Source: Streptomyces sp. NBC_00425
GTDB taxonomy: Bacteria; Actinomycetota; Actinomycetes; Streptomycetales; Streptomycetaceae
Length of the DNA: 64,000 nucleotides
Assembly (NCBI RefSeq): GCF_036030735.1
Contig: NZ_CP107928.1
Span: 9,486,001 to 9,550,000, forward strand
Direction of reading: 5' to 3'
Each line of letters opens with the position of its first letter. Position 1 is the first letter of the stretch. Made by a program: the position numbers and the translations under genes. The notes below the pieces were generated by a model. That model made no database searches. It had not been told where the DNA came from and was given only the letters and a program-made list of their open reading frames with translations. This document shows, one piece after another, positions 38,701 through 48,027 of the stretch.

Positions 38701-39036
38701 ATCGGCAAGCGGTCCTACACCCGCCCCGACACCGTCCGACCCGACCGCAAGCACCTGGTCGGTCTGCTTCCCGAGGACCCGGCCGCCTTCCTCCCCGAGG
38801 GCACCCATCTGGTCGCCGACAGTGTGCTGCCGGCCCCGCCCGTCCCGATGCTCGGCCATGTCACCTCCAGCTACCGCAGCGCCGCCCTCGGCCGGACCTT
38901 CGCGCTCGCCCTGGTCAAGGGCGGCCGGGACCGCATCGGCGAGCGGCTGTACGCCCCCGTGGGCGACCGACTGGTCCCCGTGACCGTCGCGAGCCCCGTC
39001 CTCTACGACCCCGAGGGAGCCCGCCGCGATGGCTGA
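35773..39036 (+). CDS. soxDA: Sarcosine oxidase delta and alpha subunits in one continuous frame (SoxD-SoxA)
   Basis: From ATG 35773 no stop occurs until 39036 (1087 residues). Residues 1-85 are a full SoxD with zinc ligands C6, C9, H59 and C63. Residues 86-147 are low-complexity and translate a GC-rich repeat-like stretch. From about 148 it is SoxA: QPYRHPTRGRIDRDTLLTFT (2Fe-2S-like domain), DLLVVGAGPAGLAAAAAAAN (NAD domain), and a C-terminal GcvT domain (LHEWHVGHGALFENVGQWKR, EKGYPIIGQDTDGTVTPQDL). In other genomes the two are separate genes. Here the expected SoxA start is ACG at 36214 behind GGAGG. Either a true fusion or a non-ATG internal start produces SoxA. Sarcosine goes to glycine and methylene-THF. 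Confidence 0.85.
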   Translation: MLLIPCPWCGPRDEAEFHYGGQAHVAYPETPSALHDEEWARYLFFRDNTKGPFAERWSHAAGCRRWFNAVRDTSTNEILSVYRSGEDRPETPEPRPAISAAPLDAGRDVLARTGVPPLGELEGEAVQAEGGAWGAARTDGTCRSGGETTQPYRHPTRGRIDRDTLLTFTFDGTEYQGHRGDTLASALLANGVIQAGTSIKLGRPRGVFSAGVEEPNAVIQIEAPFPEPMLPATTVELYDGLVATSLPGQGRLANEPDPARYDAVHAHCDLLVVGAGPAGLAAAAAAANSGARVILADDQPELGGSLLGTAEHLDWVGETADLLDAAPEVRVLRRTTVFGYYDDNHLLAVERRTNHLGGAAPENVSRERVWRIRARRVVLATGAHERSLAFADNDRPGVMLASSARTHVNRHGALPGRHAVVFTTNDSAYAASLDLASAGLAVAAIVDTRPEPGEWAERATAAGIEVLAGHAVTGTQGGSRLTAVTVAPYGESAGRREFAADLLLVSGGWNPAAHLFSQSGGKLRHDETLGSFVPDTGRQAVEVVGSASGVLDPAAVLAQGAAAGARAIEAEGYTPLEPRLPAVAAQPRPTPAMHVYVVPGESDAPRFVDLQRDVTVADLARATGAGLRSVEHTKRYTTAGTANDQGKTSGVLASGAVAELLGVDVSALGTTTFRPPYTPVSFAALAGRDRGVLSDPVRTTALHEWHVGHGALFENVGQWKRPWYYPQDGEDMEAAVLRECAATREGVGFMDASTLGKIDVQGPDAGVFLDRLYTNMMSTLKVGMIRYGVMCRPDGMVFDDGTVIRVDRDRFLVTTTTGNAAAVLDWMEEWLQTEWPELKVHCTSVTEQWATVALVGPRSREVLGSLAPGLAVANEDFPFMAWRETTVAGIEARVCRISFSGELAYEINVSPWEALALWEALYEAGAPYGITPYGTETMHVLRAEKGYPIIGQDTDGTVTPQDLGMSWAVSKKKPDFIGKRSYTRPDTVRPDRKHLVGLLPEDPAAFLPEGTHLVADSVLPAPPVPMLGHVTSSYRSAALGRTFALALVKGGRDRIGERLYAPVGDRLVPVTVASPVLYDPEGARRDG
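36106..36180. repeat. GC-rich hairpin-forming element inside the soxD-soxA junction
   Basis: The stretch contains GGGGGTCCCCC followed by CCCCCTCTGGGGG and GAGCTTGAG. It is a style of palindromic element I recall as common between Streptomyces genes. It is read through in frame between SoxD and SoxA and encodes the linker. Identity as a family repeat is from memory and needs a genome search. Confidence 0.5.
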
Positions 39037-39631
39037 CACCGCCCTGACCTCCCGGCCCCGCAGCCCGCTGTCCCAGGCCGCCGATCGTCTGGCCACCGCC
39101 ACCCGGGACAGCGGGGGCACGATCCGGCTGGCCGAACTCCCCTTCCTCACCCAGCTCGACGTGCGTCTCGACGCGAAAGGGGCGGCGGCCGACGCCGTCG
39201 GCCTCGCGCTGGGGCTCCAGCTTCCCCTGGAGCCCGACACCGTCGTCCGCGCGGGGGAGCTGACCGCGCTGTGGCTCGGCCCCGACGAGTGGCTGCTCGT
39301 GGGGCCGCCGGGCGGCGAGCGCGAACTGGAGAGCCGGATCCGGGAGGCCGCGGGAGAGGAGCCGGTCTCGGTCACCGACGTCTCCGCGCAGCGCACCACG
39401 GTCCTCGTCGCCGGCGCGGGAGCCCGTGGCCTGCTGGCTCATGGCTGCTCGCTGGACCTGCATCCGAGGGCCTTCGGTTCCGGCCGCTGCGCCCAGACGA
39501 CCCTGGGTCGCACCCAGGTCGTCCTGGTGGCGCGCGAGGAGCCCAGCGCCGGTTTCTGGGTCCTGGTCCGTTCGTCGTTCGCCGGGTATCTGGCGGACTG
39601 GCTGCTCGACGCGGCGACGGAGTACGTCTGA
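39029..39631 (+). CDS. soxG: Sarcosine oxidase gamma subunit
   Basis: 200 residues, overlapping the soxA end by 8 bases. SoxG motifs: RLAELPFLTQLDVRLDAKGA, ALWLGPDEWLLVGPPGGERE (about 84-103), VTDVSAQRTTVLVAGAGARG, LLAHGCSLDLHPRAFGSGRC and a C-terminal FWVLVRSSFAGYLADWLLDA. The gamma chain is a GcvT-like structural subunit that completes the alpha-beta-gamma-delta complex in the cytosol. Translation is probably coupled to soxA. A strong hairpin 29 bases downstream closes the run. Confidence 0.92.
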   Translation: MADTALTSRPRSPLSQAADRLATATRDSGGTIRLAELPFLTQLDVRLDAKGAAADAVGLALGLQLPLEPDTVVRAGELTALWLGPDEWLLVGPPGGERELESRIREAAGEEPVSVTDVSAQRTTVLVAGAGARGLLAHGCSLDLHPRAFGSGRCAQTTLGRTQVVLVAREEPSAGFWVLVRSSFAGYLADWLLDAATEYV

Positions 39632-39659
39632 GTCACCCCGGCGGGGGCGATCCCGTCAC

Positions 39660-39694
39660 CCCCGCGGGAGCTCCGGTGAGGGGCTCCCGCGGGG
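39660..39694. terminator. Hairpin after soxG
   Basis: A 12-bp perfect stem (CCCCGCGGGAGC and complement) with an 11-base loop between soxG and folP. Confidence 0.75.
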
Positions 39695-39764
39695 CTGTGT
39701 GCGGCAGGGAGGCGACCACGTCCTGCCCGCGCCGTCCTGTCAGCGCGTCGAAAGTCGGACACCA

Positions 39765-40685
39765 GTGATCGTCACGGCCCCCGTCACCGGCAGACCCTCG
39801 TATCCGGGCACGCCGGATCGGCATCCGCACGGGCTTCCCCGGCCCGGCCGGACGCTGGTCATGGGCGTCGTCAATGTCACGCCGGACTCGTTCTCCGATG
39901 GCGGGCTGTCGTTCGCCGGGCACGCTGCCGTGGCGCACGGGCTCGCCCTGCTGGAGCAGGGTGCGGACATCGTGGACGTCGGCGGTGAGTCGACCCGCCC
40001 CGGCGCGGTGCGCCCACCGGTCGAGGAGGAGCTGCGACGGGTGCTGCCCGTCGTCCGGGTGCTCGCGGCGGAGGGCGCGGTCGTCAGCGTCGACACCATG
40101 CGGGCCGAGGTCGCAGCCCGCGCCCTGGAGGCGGGCGCACGGCTGGTAAACGACGTCTCGGGGGGCCTCGCCGATCCCGGGATGCTGCCCCTGATGGCGC
40201 GGGCGGGCGTGCCGTACGTGCTGATGCACTGGCGTGGCCACTCCGCCGGAATGCAGGCGAACGCCGTCTACGGCGACGTGGTCGACGAGGTGCTCGGCGA
40301 AGTGCGGCTGCGGATCGACGCCGCCCTGGAGGCGGGCGTCCCGCCCGGATCGCTGATCGTCGATCCCGGACTGGGCTTCGCCAAGGCGCCCGAGCACAAC
40401 TGGGAGCTGCTGGGCCGTCTCGGGGAGTTCCGCGCGCTGGGTCGTCCCGTCCTGCTGGGGGCGTCCCGCAAGGCGTTCCTGGGGCGTCTGTTGGCCGACC
40501 GGACGACCGGGGAACCGCGTCCGGCGCGGGACCGTGACGCCGCGACCACCGCCGTGTCCGTGCTCGGCGCCGCACAGGGCGTCTGGTGCCTGCGGGTGCA
40601 CGACGTCGCCTCGACGCTGGACGCGGTGCGGGTGACGGCCCGTTGGGGCGTCGAGGCGACGGCGGCGCGGGTGCCGCTGGGCTGA
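39765..40685 (+). CDS. folP: Dihydropteroate synthase paralogue
   Basis: 306 residues from GTG 39765; the start is not supported by a strong ribosome site. All DHPS motifs are present: VMGVVNVTPDSFSDGG (about 32-47), DVGGESTRPGA (about 73-83), VSVDTMRAEVAARALEAGA and LVNDVSGGLADP, YVLMHWRG, LIVDPGLGFAKAPEHNWELL, GRPVLLGASRKAFLGRLLAD and CLRVHDV. It condenses p-aminobenzoate with the pterin to make dihydropteroate. Sitting after the sarcosine oxidase genes, with pabB in the same island, it probably raises folate supply for THF-dependent demethylation. It follows a hairpin, so a local promoter may exist, though none is clear. It converges on IclR-2. Confidence 0.9.
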   Translation: MIVTAPVTGRPSYPGTPDRHPHGLPRPGRTLVMGVVNVTPDSFSDGGLSFAGHAAVAHGLALLEQGADIVDVGGESTRPGAVRPPVEEELRRVLPVVRVLAAEGAVVSVDTMRAEVAARALEAGARLVNDVSGGLADPGMLPLMARAGVPYVLMHWRGHSAGMQANAVYGDVVDEVLGEVRLRIDAALEAGVPPGSLIVDPGLGFAKAPEHNWELLGRLGEFRALGRPVLLGASRKAFLGRLLADRTTGEPRPARDRDAATTAVSVLGAAQGVWCLRVHDVASTLDAVRVTARWGVEATAARVPLG

Positions 40686-40703
40686 GCGTCCTTTCGTGGG
40701 CGG

Positions 40704-41498
40704 TCAGCCCAGATGGCCCATCCTGCGGCTGATCTCCTCGGCCCCCTGCGTCAGCACGGGCGCGAGTTCGCGCATGCGTTCCTCGGTGAAGCGGTAGGCC
40801 GGGCCGGAGGCGCTGAGCGCGGCGATGACCTCGCCCTCGCGGGAGCGGATCGGGGCCGCCATCGCGTGCAGCCCGAGCTCCAGCTCCTCCAGCGTCACCG
40901 CGTAGCCGAGCTCGCGTGCCTCGGTGAGGTCCTTCTCCAGCTTCGTCCTGGCGGTCAGGGTGTGCGGTGTCAGCTTGCGCAGTCCGGACGCCTCCAGCAC
41001 CTCGGCGCGCCGCCGCTCCGACAGGTGGGCCAGCAGGATCTTGCCGCTGGAGGTGGCGTGCACGGGGGTGAGCTGGCCGACCCAGTTGTGGGTACCGACC
41101 GCGCCCGGCCCGCGTACCTGGTGGAGGTTGACCGCGTAGTGCTCCTGGAGCACCGCGATGTTGACGGTCTCGCCGATCTCCTCACTGAGCCGCTCGCAGA
41201 CCTGTCGGCCCTGCTGGGTGATGTCGAGTCTGCCCGTGACGGCGCCGGCGAGCCGCACGATGCCGAAGCCGAGCCGGTACTTGCCCCGCTCGACGCTCTG
41301 CTCGACCAGCCCGCGTGCTTCCAGCGCTCCGAGGAGGCGGAAGGCGGTCGACTTGTGGACGTCGATCTCGGCGGCGACCTCACTGACACCGGCCTCGCCG
41401 CGCCGGGCGAGAATCTCCAGAACGCTGACGGCGCGGTCGACGGACTGCACACCGTTCACCGAGCCCGTTGTTGCGCCCTCTGCGGCGTGGTTGCTCAT
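40704..41498 (-). CDS. IclR-family transcriptional regulator (copy 2)
   Basis: 264 residues from ATG 41498. Same architecture as copy 1 and aligning to it nearly end to end: winged helix VDRAVSVLEILARRGEAGVS, EVAAEIDVHKSTAFRLLGAL, and an effector domain with GETVNIAVLQEHYAVNLHQV, HATSSGKILLAHLSERRRAE and ALSASGPAYRFTEERMRELA. The recognition helices of the two copies are identical (HKSTAFRLLGALEARGLVEQ), so they should bind the same DNA motif while differing in effector domain details. The start codon lies in a perfect GTTGC-N7-GCAAC palindrome. It is divergent from the second mscR operon. Confidence 0.9.
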   Translation of the reverse strand: MSNHAAEGATTGSVNGVQSVDRAVSVLEILARRGEAGVSEVAAEIDVHKSTAFRLLGALEARGLVEQSVERGKYRLGFGIVRLAGAVTGRLDITQQGRQVCERLSEEIGETVNIAVLQEHYAVNLHQVRGPGAVGTHNWVGQLTPVHATSSGKILLAHLSERRRAEVLEASGLRKLTPHTLTARTKLEKDLTEARELGYAVTLEELELGLHAMAAPIRSREGEVIAALSASGPAYRFTEERMRELAPVLTQGAEEISRRMGHLG

Positions 41499-41506
41499 GG
41501 TGCAAC
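41490..41506. promoter_or_regulatory. Perfect 17-bp palindrome over the IclR-2 start codon
   Basis: GTTGC-TCATGGT-GCAAC with the ATG (complement of 41496-41498) inside the spacer, exactly as for IclR-1. Confidence 0.7.
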
Positions 41507-41653
41507 TATACGCAGTCTCACCGAGGTCCCGAGGGGTTCGCGGTGCAGGGCGGCCCTGGCTGGAACCGGTCGCCCGCATGGTCGCACGGCCGCTCCCGTC
41601 AGGGGAAGACCGCGGCGCCGAACGGGAGCGGGCAAGTGGGCGAGGGCGACCTC

Positions 41654-41727
41654 TTGACAGTGAGTGCCCGCAAGGAGACAGTTTGCTCATCGTTGCTCAT
41701 AGCGATGTCGGTTGCGCTATATAAAAC
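41654..41727 (+). promoter_or_regulatory. Island-type promoter for the second mscR operon
   Basis: TTGACA (41654-41659), 17 bases, GACAGT (41677-41682), followed by GTTGC at 41692 and by GTTGC-GCTATAT-AAAAC at 41711-41727, a degenerate copy of the palindrome. The rest of 41499-41888 holds nothing recognisable. Confidence 0.55.
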
Positions 41728-41888
41728 TCTGGCCGGCGGCTCGGCCGCAGGATCCTTACGGGGGCCGACGAAGACACTCCCGCCCCCCACCTCGCCGACG
41801 GCTCTCGGGGAGCGATCGGCGTCCTCCCGCCATCCCGCACATCCGGCCGAAGCACGGATTCGGCCGCACCTCGACGAGGAGATCGACC

Positions 41889-42974
41889 GTGACACACGAG
41901 GTACGCGCCGTCGTCGCCCGCAAGAAGGGCGCCCCGGTCTCGGTGGAGACCGTCCTGGTGCCGGACCCCGGCCCAGGAGAAGCGCTGGTGCGCGTGCAGG
42001 CCTGCGGCGTCTGCCACACCGACCTGCACTACCGGGAGGGCGGGATCAACGACACGTTCCCGTTCCTGCTCGGCCACGAGGCCGCGGGCGTGGCGGAGTC
42101 GGTCGGCGAGGGCGTCACCGACGTCGCCCCCGGCGACTTCGTCATCCTCAACTGGCGCGCCGTCTGCGGTACCTGCAGGGCATGCCGCAGGGGCAGGCCC
42201 TGGTACTGCTTCGCCACGCACAACGCCACCCAGCCGATGACCCTGGCCGACGGCACCCCGCTCTCCCCGGCCCTCGGCATCGGCGCCTTCGCCGAGAAGA
42301 CCCTGGTCGCCGCCGGACAGTGCACCAAGGTGGACTCCATGGCCGCGCCCGCCGCCGCCGGCCTCCTCGGCTGTGGTGTGATGGCCGGGTTCGGCGCCGC
42401 GGTCAACACCGGCGGCGTGGGACGCGGCGACTCCCTCGCGGTGATCGGCTGCGGCGGGGTGGGCATGGCCGCGATCGCGGGCGCCAAGGTCGCCGGCGCC
42501 GGCCGCATCATCGCCGTCGACGTGGACGAGCGGAAGCTGAAGTGGGCCGAGCGGTTCGGCGCCACCGACACCGTCGACTCCTCCAGGACCGACGCCGTCG
42601 AGGCGATCCGTGAACTCACCGGCGGCTTCGGCGCCGACGTCGTCGTGGACGCGGTGGGCCGCCCCGAGACCTTCAGGCAGGCCTTCTACGCTCGCGACCT
42701 GGCCGGTACCGCCGTCCTGGTGGGCGTCCCCACGCCGGAGCTGACCCTCGACCTGCCCCTGCTCGACGTTTTCGGGCGCGGCGGCGCGCTGAAGTCCTCC
42801 TGGTACGGCGACTGCCTGCCCTCCCGCGACTTCCCCGCCCTGATCGACCTCTACCTCCAGGGCCGCTTCGCCCTCGGTGAGTTCGTCACCGAGACCATCG
42901 GCCTGGACGACGTGGAGGCCGCGTTCGCCAAGATGCACCACGGCGACGTCCTGCGTTCGGTGGTGGTCCTGTGA
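41889..42974 (+). CDS. mscR: S-(hydroxymethyl)mycothiol dehydrogenase (second copy)
   Basis: 361 residues from GTG 41889, behind GAGGAG. Zinc and NAD motifs are the same as in the copy at 12803 (C42, H63/E64; C93, C96, C99, C107; [14 protein letters not shown] motif, here [20 protein letters not shown]). It oxidises S-hydroxymethylmycothiol formed from formaldehyde. Unlike copy 1 it is followed with overlap by an MBL hydrolase and the second GbcA-type oxygenase, so formaldehyde production and disposal are encoded in one transcript. Confidence 0.88.
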   Translation: MTHEVRAVVARKKGAPVSVETVLVPDPGPGEALVRVQACGVCHTDLHYREGGINDTFPFLLGHEAAGVAESVGEGVTDVAPGDFVILNWRAVCGTCRACRRGRPWYCFATHNATQPMTLADGTPLSPALGIGAFAEKTLVAAGQCTKVDSMAAPAAAGLLGCGVMAGFGAAVNTGGVGRGDSLAVIGCGGVGMAAIAGAKVAGAGRIIAVDVDERKLKWAERFGATDTVDSSRTDAVEAIRELTGGFGADVVVDAVGRPETFRQAFYARDLAGTAVLVGVPTPELTLDLPLLDVFGRGGALKSSWYGDCLPSRDFPALIDLYLQGRFALGEFVTETIGLDDVEAAFAKMHHGDVLRSVVVL

Positions 42975-43603
42975 CCGCCCGCATCGAGCGCATCGTCACC
43001 TCCGGCACCTTCGAACTGGACGGCGGCGCCTGGGAGGTCGACAACAACGTCTGGCTGATCGGCGACGACGAGGAGGTCCTCGTCGTCGACGCCGCACACG
43101 ACGCGGACGCCATCACGGCCGCCGTCGGTGACCGCCGCCTGGTCGCCGTCGTGTGCACCCACGCCCACAACGACCACGTCAATGCCGCCCCGGCCCTGGC
43201 CGCTCGCCACGGGGCGCCCATCCTGCTCCACCCCGCCGACACGGTGCTGTGGAAGATGGCGCACGGCGAGGGGGCGCCCGACTTCCGGGAACTGGTCGCG
43301 GGCGAGACCCTGACCGTCGCAGGCGTCGAGCTGACGGTGCTCCACACCCCCGGCCACTCGCCCGGCGCGGTCTGCCTCCACGCGCCCGAACTGAACGCCC
43401 TGTTCTCCGGCGACACCCTTTTCCAGGGCGGCCCCGGAGCCACCGGCCGCTCCTTCTCGGACTTCGGCACCATCATCGCCTCCGTCCGGGACCGGCTGCT
43501 CACGCTCCCCGCCGCCACGACCGTCCACACCGGTCATGGCGACACCACCTCGATCGGGGCCGAGGCGCCCCACCTCGCCGACTGGATCGCCCGCGGCCAC
43601 TGA
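42971..43603 (+). CDS. MBL-fold hydrolase, candidate S-formylmycothiol hydrolase
   Basis: 210 residues from GTG 42971, overlapping the mscR stop by 4 bases. Metallo-beta-lactamase motifs: [20 protein letters not shown] (HxHxDH, about 58-64), [20 protein letters not shown] (His near 128), [12 protein letters not shown] (Asp near 148) and [13 protein letters not shown] (His near 190). This glyoxalase II-like group is regularly found beside mycothiol formaldehyde dehydrogenase in actinobacteria and is thought to hydrolyse S-formylmycothiol to formate and mycothiol. That activity is inferred from the neighbour and family. Confidence 0.82.
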   Translation: MTARIERIVTSGTFELDGGAWEVDNNVWLIGDDEEVLVVDAAHDADAITAAVGDRRLVAVVCTHAHNDHVNAAPALAARHGAPILLHPADTVLWKMAHGEGAPDFRELVAGETLTVAGVELTVLHTPGHSPGAVCLHAPELNALFSGDTLFQGGPGATGRSFSDFGTIIASVRDRLLTLPAATTVHTGHGDTTSIGAEAPHLADWIARGH

Positions 43604-43644
43604 ACCGCCCGCCACCGCATCACGAATTCCCCGAAGGTGACTCG

Positions 43645-44778
43645 ATGACCCTCACGAACCTGCCCCCCAGCCTCATCCCCACGCTGGCCGGCGAGTACTA
43701 CACGGACCCCGGAGTCTTCGCCCAGGAGCAGGAGCGGGTCTTCGAAGCCATGTGGTTCTGCGTGACCCGCGCTTCCGAGCTGGCCAAACCCGGCGCCTTC
43801 CGCACGTACCAGGTCGGACGTGAGAGCGTCCTCGTCTCCCGCTCCCGGGACGGGTCGGTCAAGGCCTTCCTCAACATCTGCCGGCACCGCGGGGCCAAGC
43901 TCTGCACCGAGGAGTCGGGCGAGGTGAAGCGGGCCTTCCAGTGTCCGTACCACGCCTGGACGTACGGCCTGGACGGCAAGCTGGTCGCCGCGCCGAACCT
44001 GACCTCGATGCCGGACATCGACCGGACCGAGTACGGCCTGATCAACGTCCATGTGCGGGAGTGGCTCGGCTATGTGTGGGTGTGCCTCGCCGACGAGCCG
44101 CCGTCTTTCGAGGCGGACGTCCTGGGCGCGGTCGTCGAGCGCCTGGGCGACGTCGAGTCGATCGAGCGGTACGACATCGACAATCTGTCCGTCGGTCGTC
44201 GGATCACGTACGACGTGAAGGCGAACTGGAAGCTCATCATCGAGAACTTCATGGAGTGCTACCACTGCGCCACGATCCACCCGGAACTGACCGAGGTCCT
44301 GCCGGAGTTCGCCGACGGCTACGCGGCCCAGTACTACGTGGGCCACGGCGCGGAGTTCGGTGAGGAGGTGCGGGGGTTCACGGTCGACGGCTCGGAGGGT
44401 CTGGACCGTATTCCGGGGGTGGCCGAGGACCAGGACCGTCGTTACTACGCGATCACCGTGCGGCCGCAGGTGTTCATCAACCTCGTCCCCGACCATGTGA
44501 TCTTCCACCGGATGTACCCGATGGCGGCCGACCGCACGATCGTCGAGTGCGACTGGCTGTATCTGCCGCACGTCGTGGAAAGCGGCAAGGACGTGGAGCG
44601 CTCGGTGGAGCTGTTCCACCGGGTGAACCAGCAGGACTTCGACGCCTGTGAGCGCACCCAGCCGGCGATGAGCTCGAAAGCGTACGCCAAGGGCGGTGTG
44701 CTGGTGCCCAGCGAGCACCACATCGGCGAGTTCCACACCTGGCTCCAGAACAAGCTCGACGTCGGACCCGCGCACTGA
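43645..44778 (+). CDS. gbcA: Rieske oxygenase alpha subunit, GbcA-type (copy 2)
   Basis: 377 residues from ATG 43645, behind GAAGGTGA. C79-x-H81 and C100-x2-H103 of the Rieske centre and the catalytic ENFMECYHCATIHPELTEVL segment match copy 1. Differences cluster in the first 170 residues and the last 45, so the active-site domain is nearly the same and the substrate may be too. No intact reductase or ferredoxin lies next to it (the downstream one is truncated), so it probably depends on the pair at 17891-19413. A terminator-like hairpin follows. Confidence 0.82.
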   Translation: MTLTNLPPSLIPTLAGEYYTDPGVFAQEQERVFEAMWFCVTRASELAKPGAFRTYQVGRESVLVSRSRDGSVKAFLNICRHRGAKLCTEESGEVKRAFQCPYHAWTYGLDGKLVAAPNLTSMPDIDRTEYGLINVHVREWLGYVWVCLADEPPSFEADVLGAVVERLGDVESIERYDIDNLSVGRRITYDVKANWKLIIENFMECYHCATIHPELTEVLPEFADGYAAQYYVGHGAEFGEEVRGFTVDGSEGLDRIPGVAEDQDRRYYAITVRPQVFINLVPDHVIFHRMYPMAADRTIVECDWLYLPHVVESGKDVERSVELFHRVNQQDFDACERTQPAMSSKAYAKGGVLVPSEHHIGEFHTWLQNKLDVGPAH

Positions 44779-44799
44779 CCCGGTCCCGTCTCCCGAACT

Positions 44800-44841
44800 C
44801 CCGTCCACCTGCCGCTCCGGTCCCTCCGGCAGGTGGGCGGG
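44800..44841. terminator. Hairpin after the second GbcA-type gene
   Basis: A 15-bp stem (CCCGTCCACCTGCCG against CGGCAGGTGGGCGGG, one T-G pair) with a 12-base loop, 21 bases after the stop. Confidence 0.75.
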
Positions 44842-44909
44842 CCCGGGCTGGGTCGTTGTGTTCCCCGCAACCCCTGTCGCCATGAGGAACAGATCAGTGG
44901 TCCGCCCCC

Positions 44910-44955
44910 TTGACACTCCCGAATTCCACCGAAACCATGTTGCACATAACGCGTG
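44910..44955 (+). promoter_or_regulatory. Island-type promoter upstream of truncated reductase and glyA
   Basis: TTGACA (44910-44915), 17 bases, AACCAT (44933-44938) and GTTGC-ACATAAC-GCGTG at 44939-44955, a half-conserved operator. It would now drive glyA through the relic reductase. Confidence 0.55.
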
Positions 44956-44995
44956 TCGTTGTGCCATGTGAGACACCCCTTCGTCTGGAGCCCGC

Positions 44996-45202
44996 ATGAG
45001 GAGCATCACCGTCGTCGGTGCGTCACTGGCGGGCCTGAGCACGGTCCGCGCGCTGCGCGCAGAAGGCTACGACGGCGAGATCGTCGTCGTGGGGGAGGAG
45101 CGCCACACCCCCTACGACCGCCCTCCGCTGTCCAAGGACTTCCTCAAGGGCGACATCGACGCCGACGCGCTCGTCCCCGCCGCCGCGGTCGCCGTGTCCT
45201 GA
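44996..45202 (+). pseudogene. Ferredoxin reductase reduced to its N-terminal FAD motif
   Basis: 68 codons: ITVVGASLAGLSTVRALRAE, then GYDGEIVVVGEERHTPYDRP and PLSKDFLKGDIDAD, then a short unrelated tail and a stop. This aligns with residues 1-57 of the 387-residue reductase at 18250. The remaining 330 residues are missing and glyA begins 62 bases later, so a clean internal deletion is likely. The ribosome site and promoter are kept, and the peptide may still be made, but it cannot be a reductase. Confidence 0.8.
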
Positions 45203-45264
45203 GCGCCCGCTCGTGACGTCCCCGCTCTCCCTCCTCCCTCCGGAACCCGCACAGGAGACCGCTG

Positions 45265-46524
45265 ATGACCCTGCTCAACCAGTCCCTGCACGACCTCGAC
45301 CCCGAGGTCGCCGCCGCCGTCGACGCCGAGCTGAACCGCCAGCAGTCCACCCTGGAGATGATCGCCTCGGAGAACTTCGCTCCGGTGGCCGTCATGGAGG
45401 CCCAGGGCACGGTGCTGACCAACAAGTACGCCGAGGGCTACCCCGGCCGCCGCTACTACGGCGGCTGCGAGCACGTCGACGTCACCGAACAGATCGCGAT
45501 CGACCGGGTCAAGGACCTCTTCGGCGCCGAGTACGCCAACGTCCAGCCGCACTCCGGCGCCTCAGCGAACCAAGCCGCGCTGTTCGCCCTGGCCCAGCCC
45601 GGCGACACCATCCTCGGCCTGGATCTGGCCCACGGCGGCCACCTCACCCACGGCATGCGCATCAATTTCTCCGGCAAGCAGTTCAACGTCGTTCCCTACC
45701 ACGTCGACGACGCCGGCCTCGTCGACATGGACGAGGTCGAGCAGCTCGCCAAGGAGCACCGCCCGAAGGTGATCATCGCGGGCTGGTCCGCCTACCCGCG
45801 TCAGCTGGACTTCGCCGCCTTCCGCCGGATCGCCGACGAGGTCGAGGCCTACCTGTGGGTGGACATGGCCCACTTCGCCGGGCTGGTCGCGGCCGGGCTG
45901 CACCCCAACCCGGTCGAGTACGCGGACGTGGTCACCTCCACCACCCACAAGACCCTCGGCGGCCCCCGCGGCGGCATCATCCTCGCCCGGAGCAAGGAGT
46001 TCGCGAAGAAGCTCAACTCGTCGGTGTTCCCGGGCTTCCAGGGCGGCCCGCTCGAACACGTCATCGCAGCCAAGGCGGTCTCCTTCAAGGTCGCGGCGAG
46101 CGAGGAGTTCAAGGAGCGCCAAAGGCGCACCGTCGAGGGCGCGAGGATCCTCGCCGAGCGGCTGACGACGCCCGACGCCCGTGAGGCCGGCGTCGACGTG
46201 CTGTCCGGCGGCACGGACGTGCACCTGATCCTGGTCGACCTGCGCAACTCCGCACTGGACGGACAGCAGGCCGAGGACCGCCTCCACGAGGTCGGCATCA
46301 CCGTCAACCGCAACGCCGTCCCCAACGACCCCCGCCCGCCGATGGTCACCTCCGGCCTGCGCATCGGCACCCCCGCCCTGGCCACCCGCGGCTTCACCGC
46401 CGAGGACTTCACCGAGGTCGCCGACGTCATCGCCGAAGCCCTCAAGCCGTCCTACGACGGCGAAGCCCTCAAGAACCGGGTCAAGGCCCTCGCCGACAAG
46501 CACCCGCTCTACCCCGGGCTGTAA
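45265..46524 (+). CDS. glyA: Serine hydroxymethyltransferase
   Basis: 419 residues from ATG 45265, behind CAGGAGA. SHMT motifs: [80 protein letters not shown], the PLP lysine in [20 protein letters not shown] (near residue 230) and [14 protein letters not shown]. It joins glycine from sarcosine oxidase with methylene-THF to make serine, consuming both products of the pathway. As an extra, pathway-linked SHMT it sits ahead of the serine deaminase. Confidence 0.95.
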   Translation: MTLLNQSLHDLDPEVAAAVDAELNRQQSTLEMIASENFAPVAVMEAQGTVLTNKYAEGYPGRRYYGGCEHVDVTEQIAIDRVKDLFGAEYANVQPHSGASANQAALFALAQPGDTILGLDLAHGGHLTHGMRINFSGKQFNVVPYHVDDAGLVDMDEVEQLAKEHRPKVIIAGWSAYPRQLDFAAFRRIADEVEAYLWVDMAHFAGLVAAGLHPNPVEYADVVTSTTHKTLGGPRGGIILARSKEFAKKLNSSVFPGFQGGPLEHVIAAKAVSFKVAASEEFKERQRRTVEGARILAERLTTPDAREAGVDVLSGGTDVHLILVDLRNSALDGQQAEDRLHEVGITVNRNAVPNDPRPPMVTSGLRIGTPALATRGFTAEDFTEVADVIAEALKPSYDGEALKNRVKALADKHPLYPGL

Positions 46525-46593
46525 CCGACAACCTCCCGCAGGGGGCATGCCGTCACCGACGGGAACGCCCCCTTCAACTCCACGGAGCGTGGC

Positions 46594-47976
<1,383 letters not shown>

Positions 47977-48027
47977 GCACCGCGGAGCACCGGCTGCGGC
48001 CCCGACGACAGAACTGGGAGTGAGGCC

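Noticed and set aside
36100..39399. A 1099-codon open frame on the minus strand
   Set aside because: It is a mirror of the soxA/soxG coding frames; Gly/Val/Arg-rich low-information translation and no family motifs.
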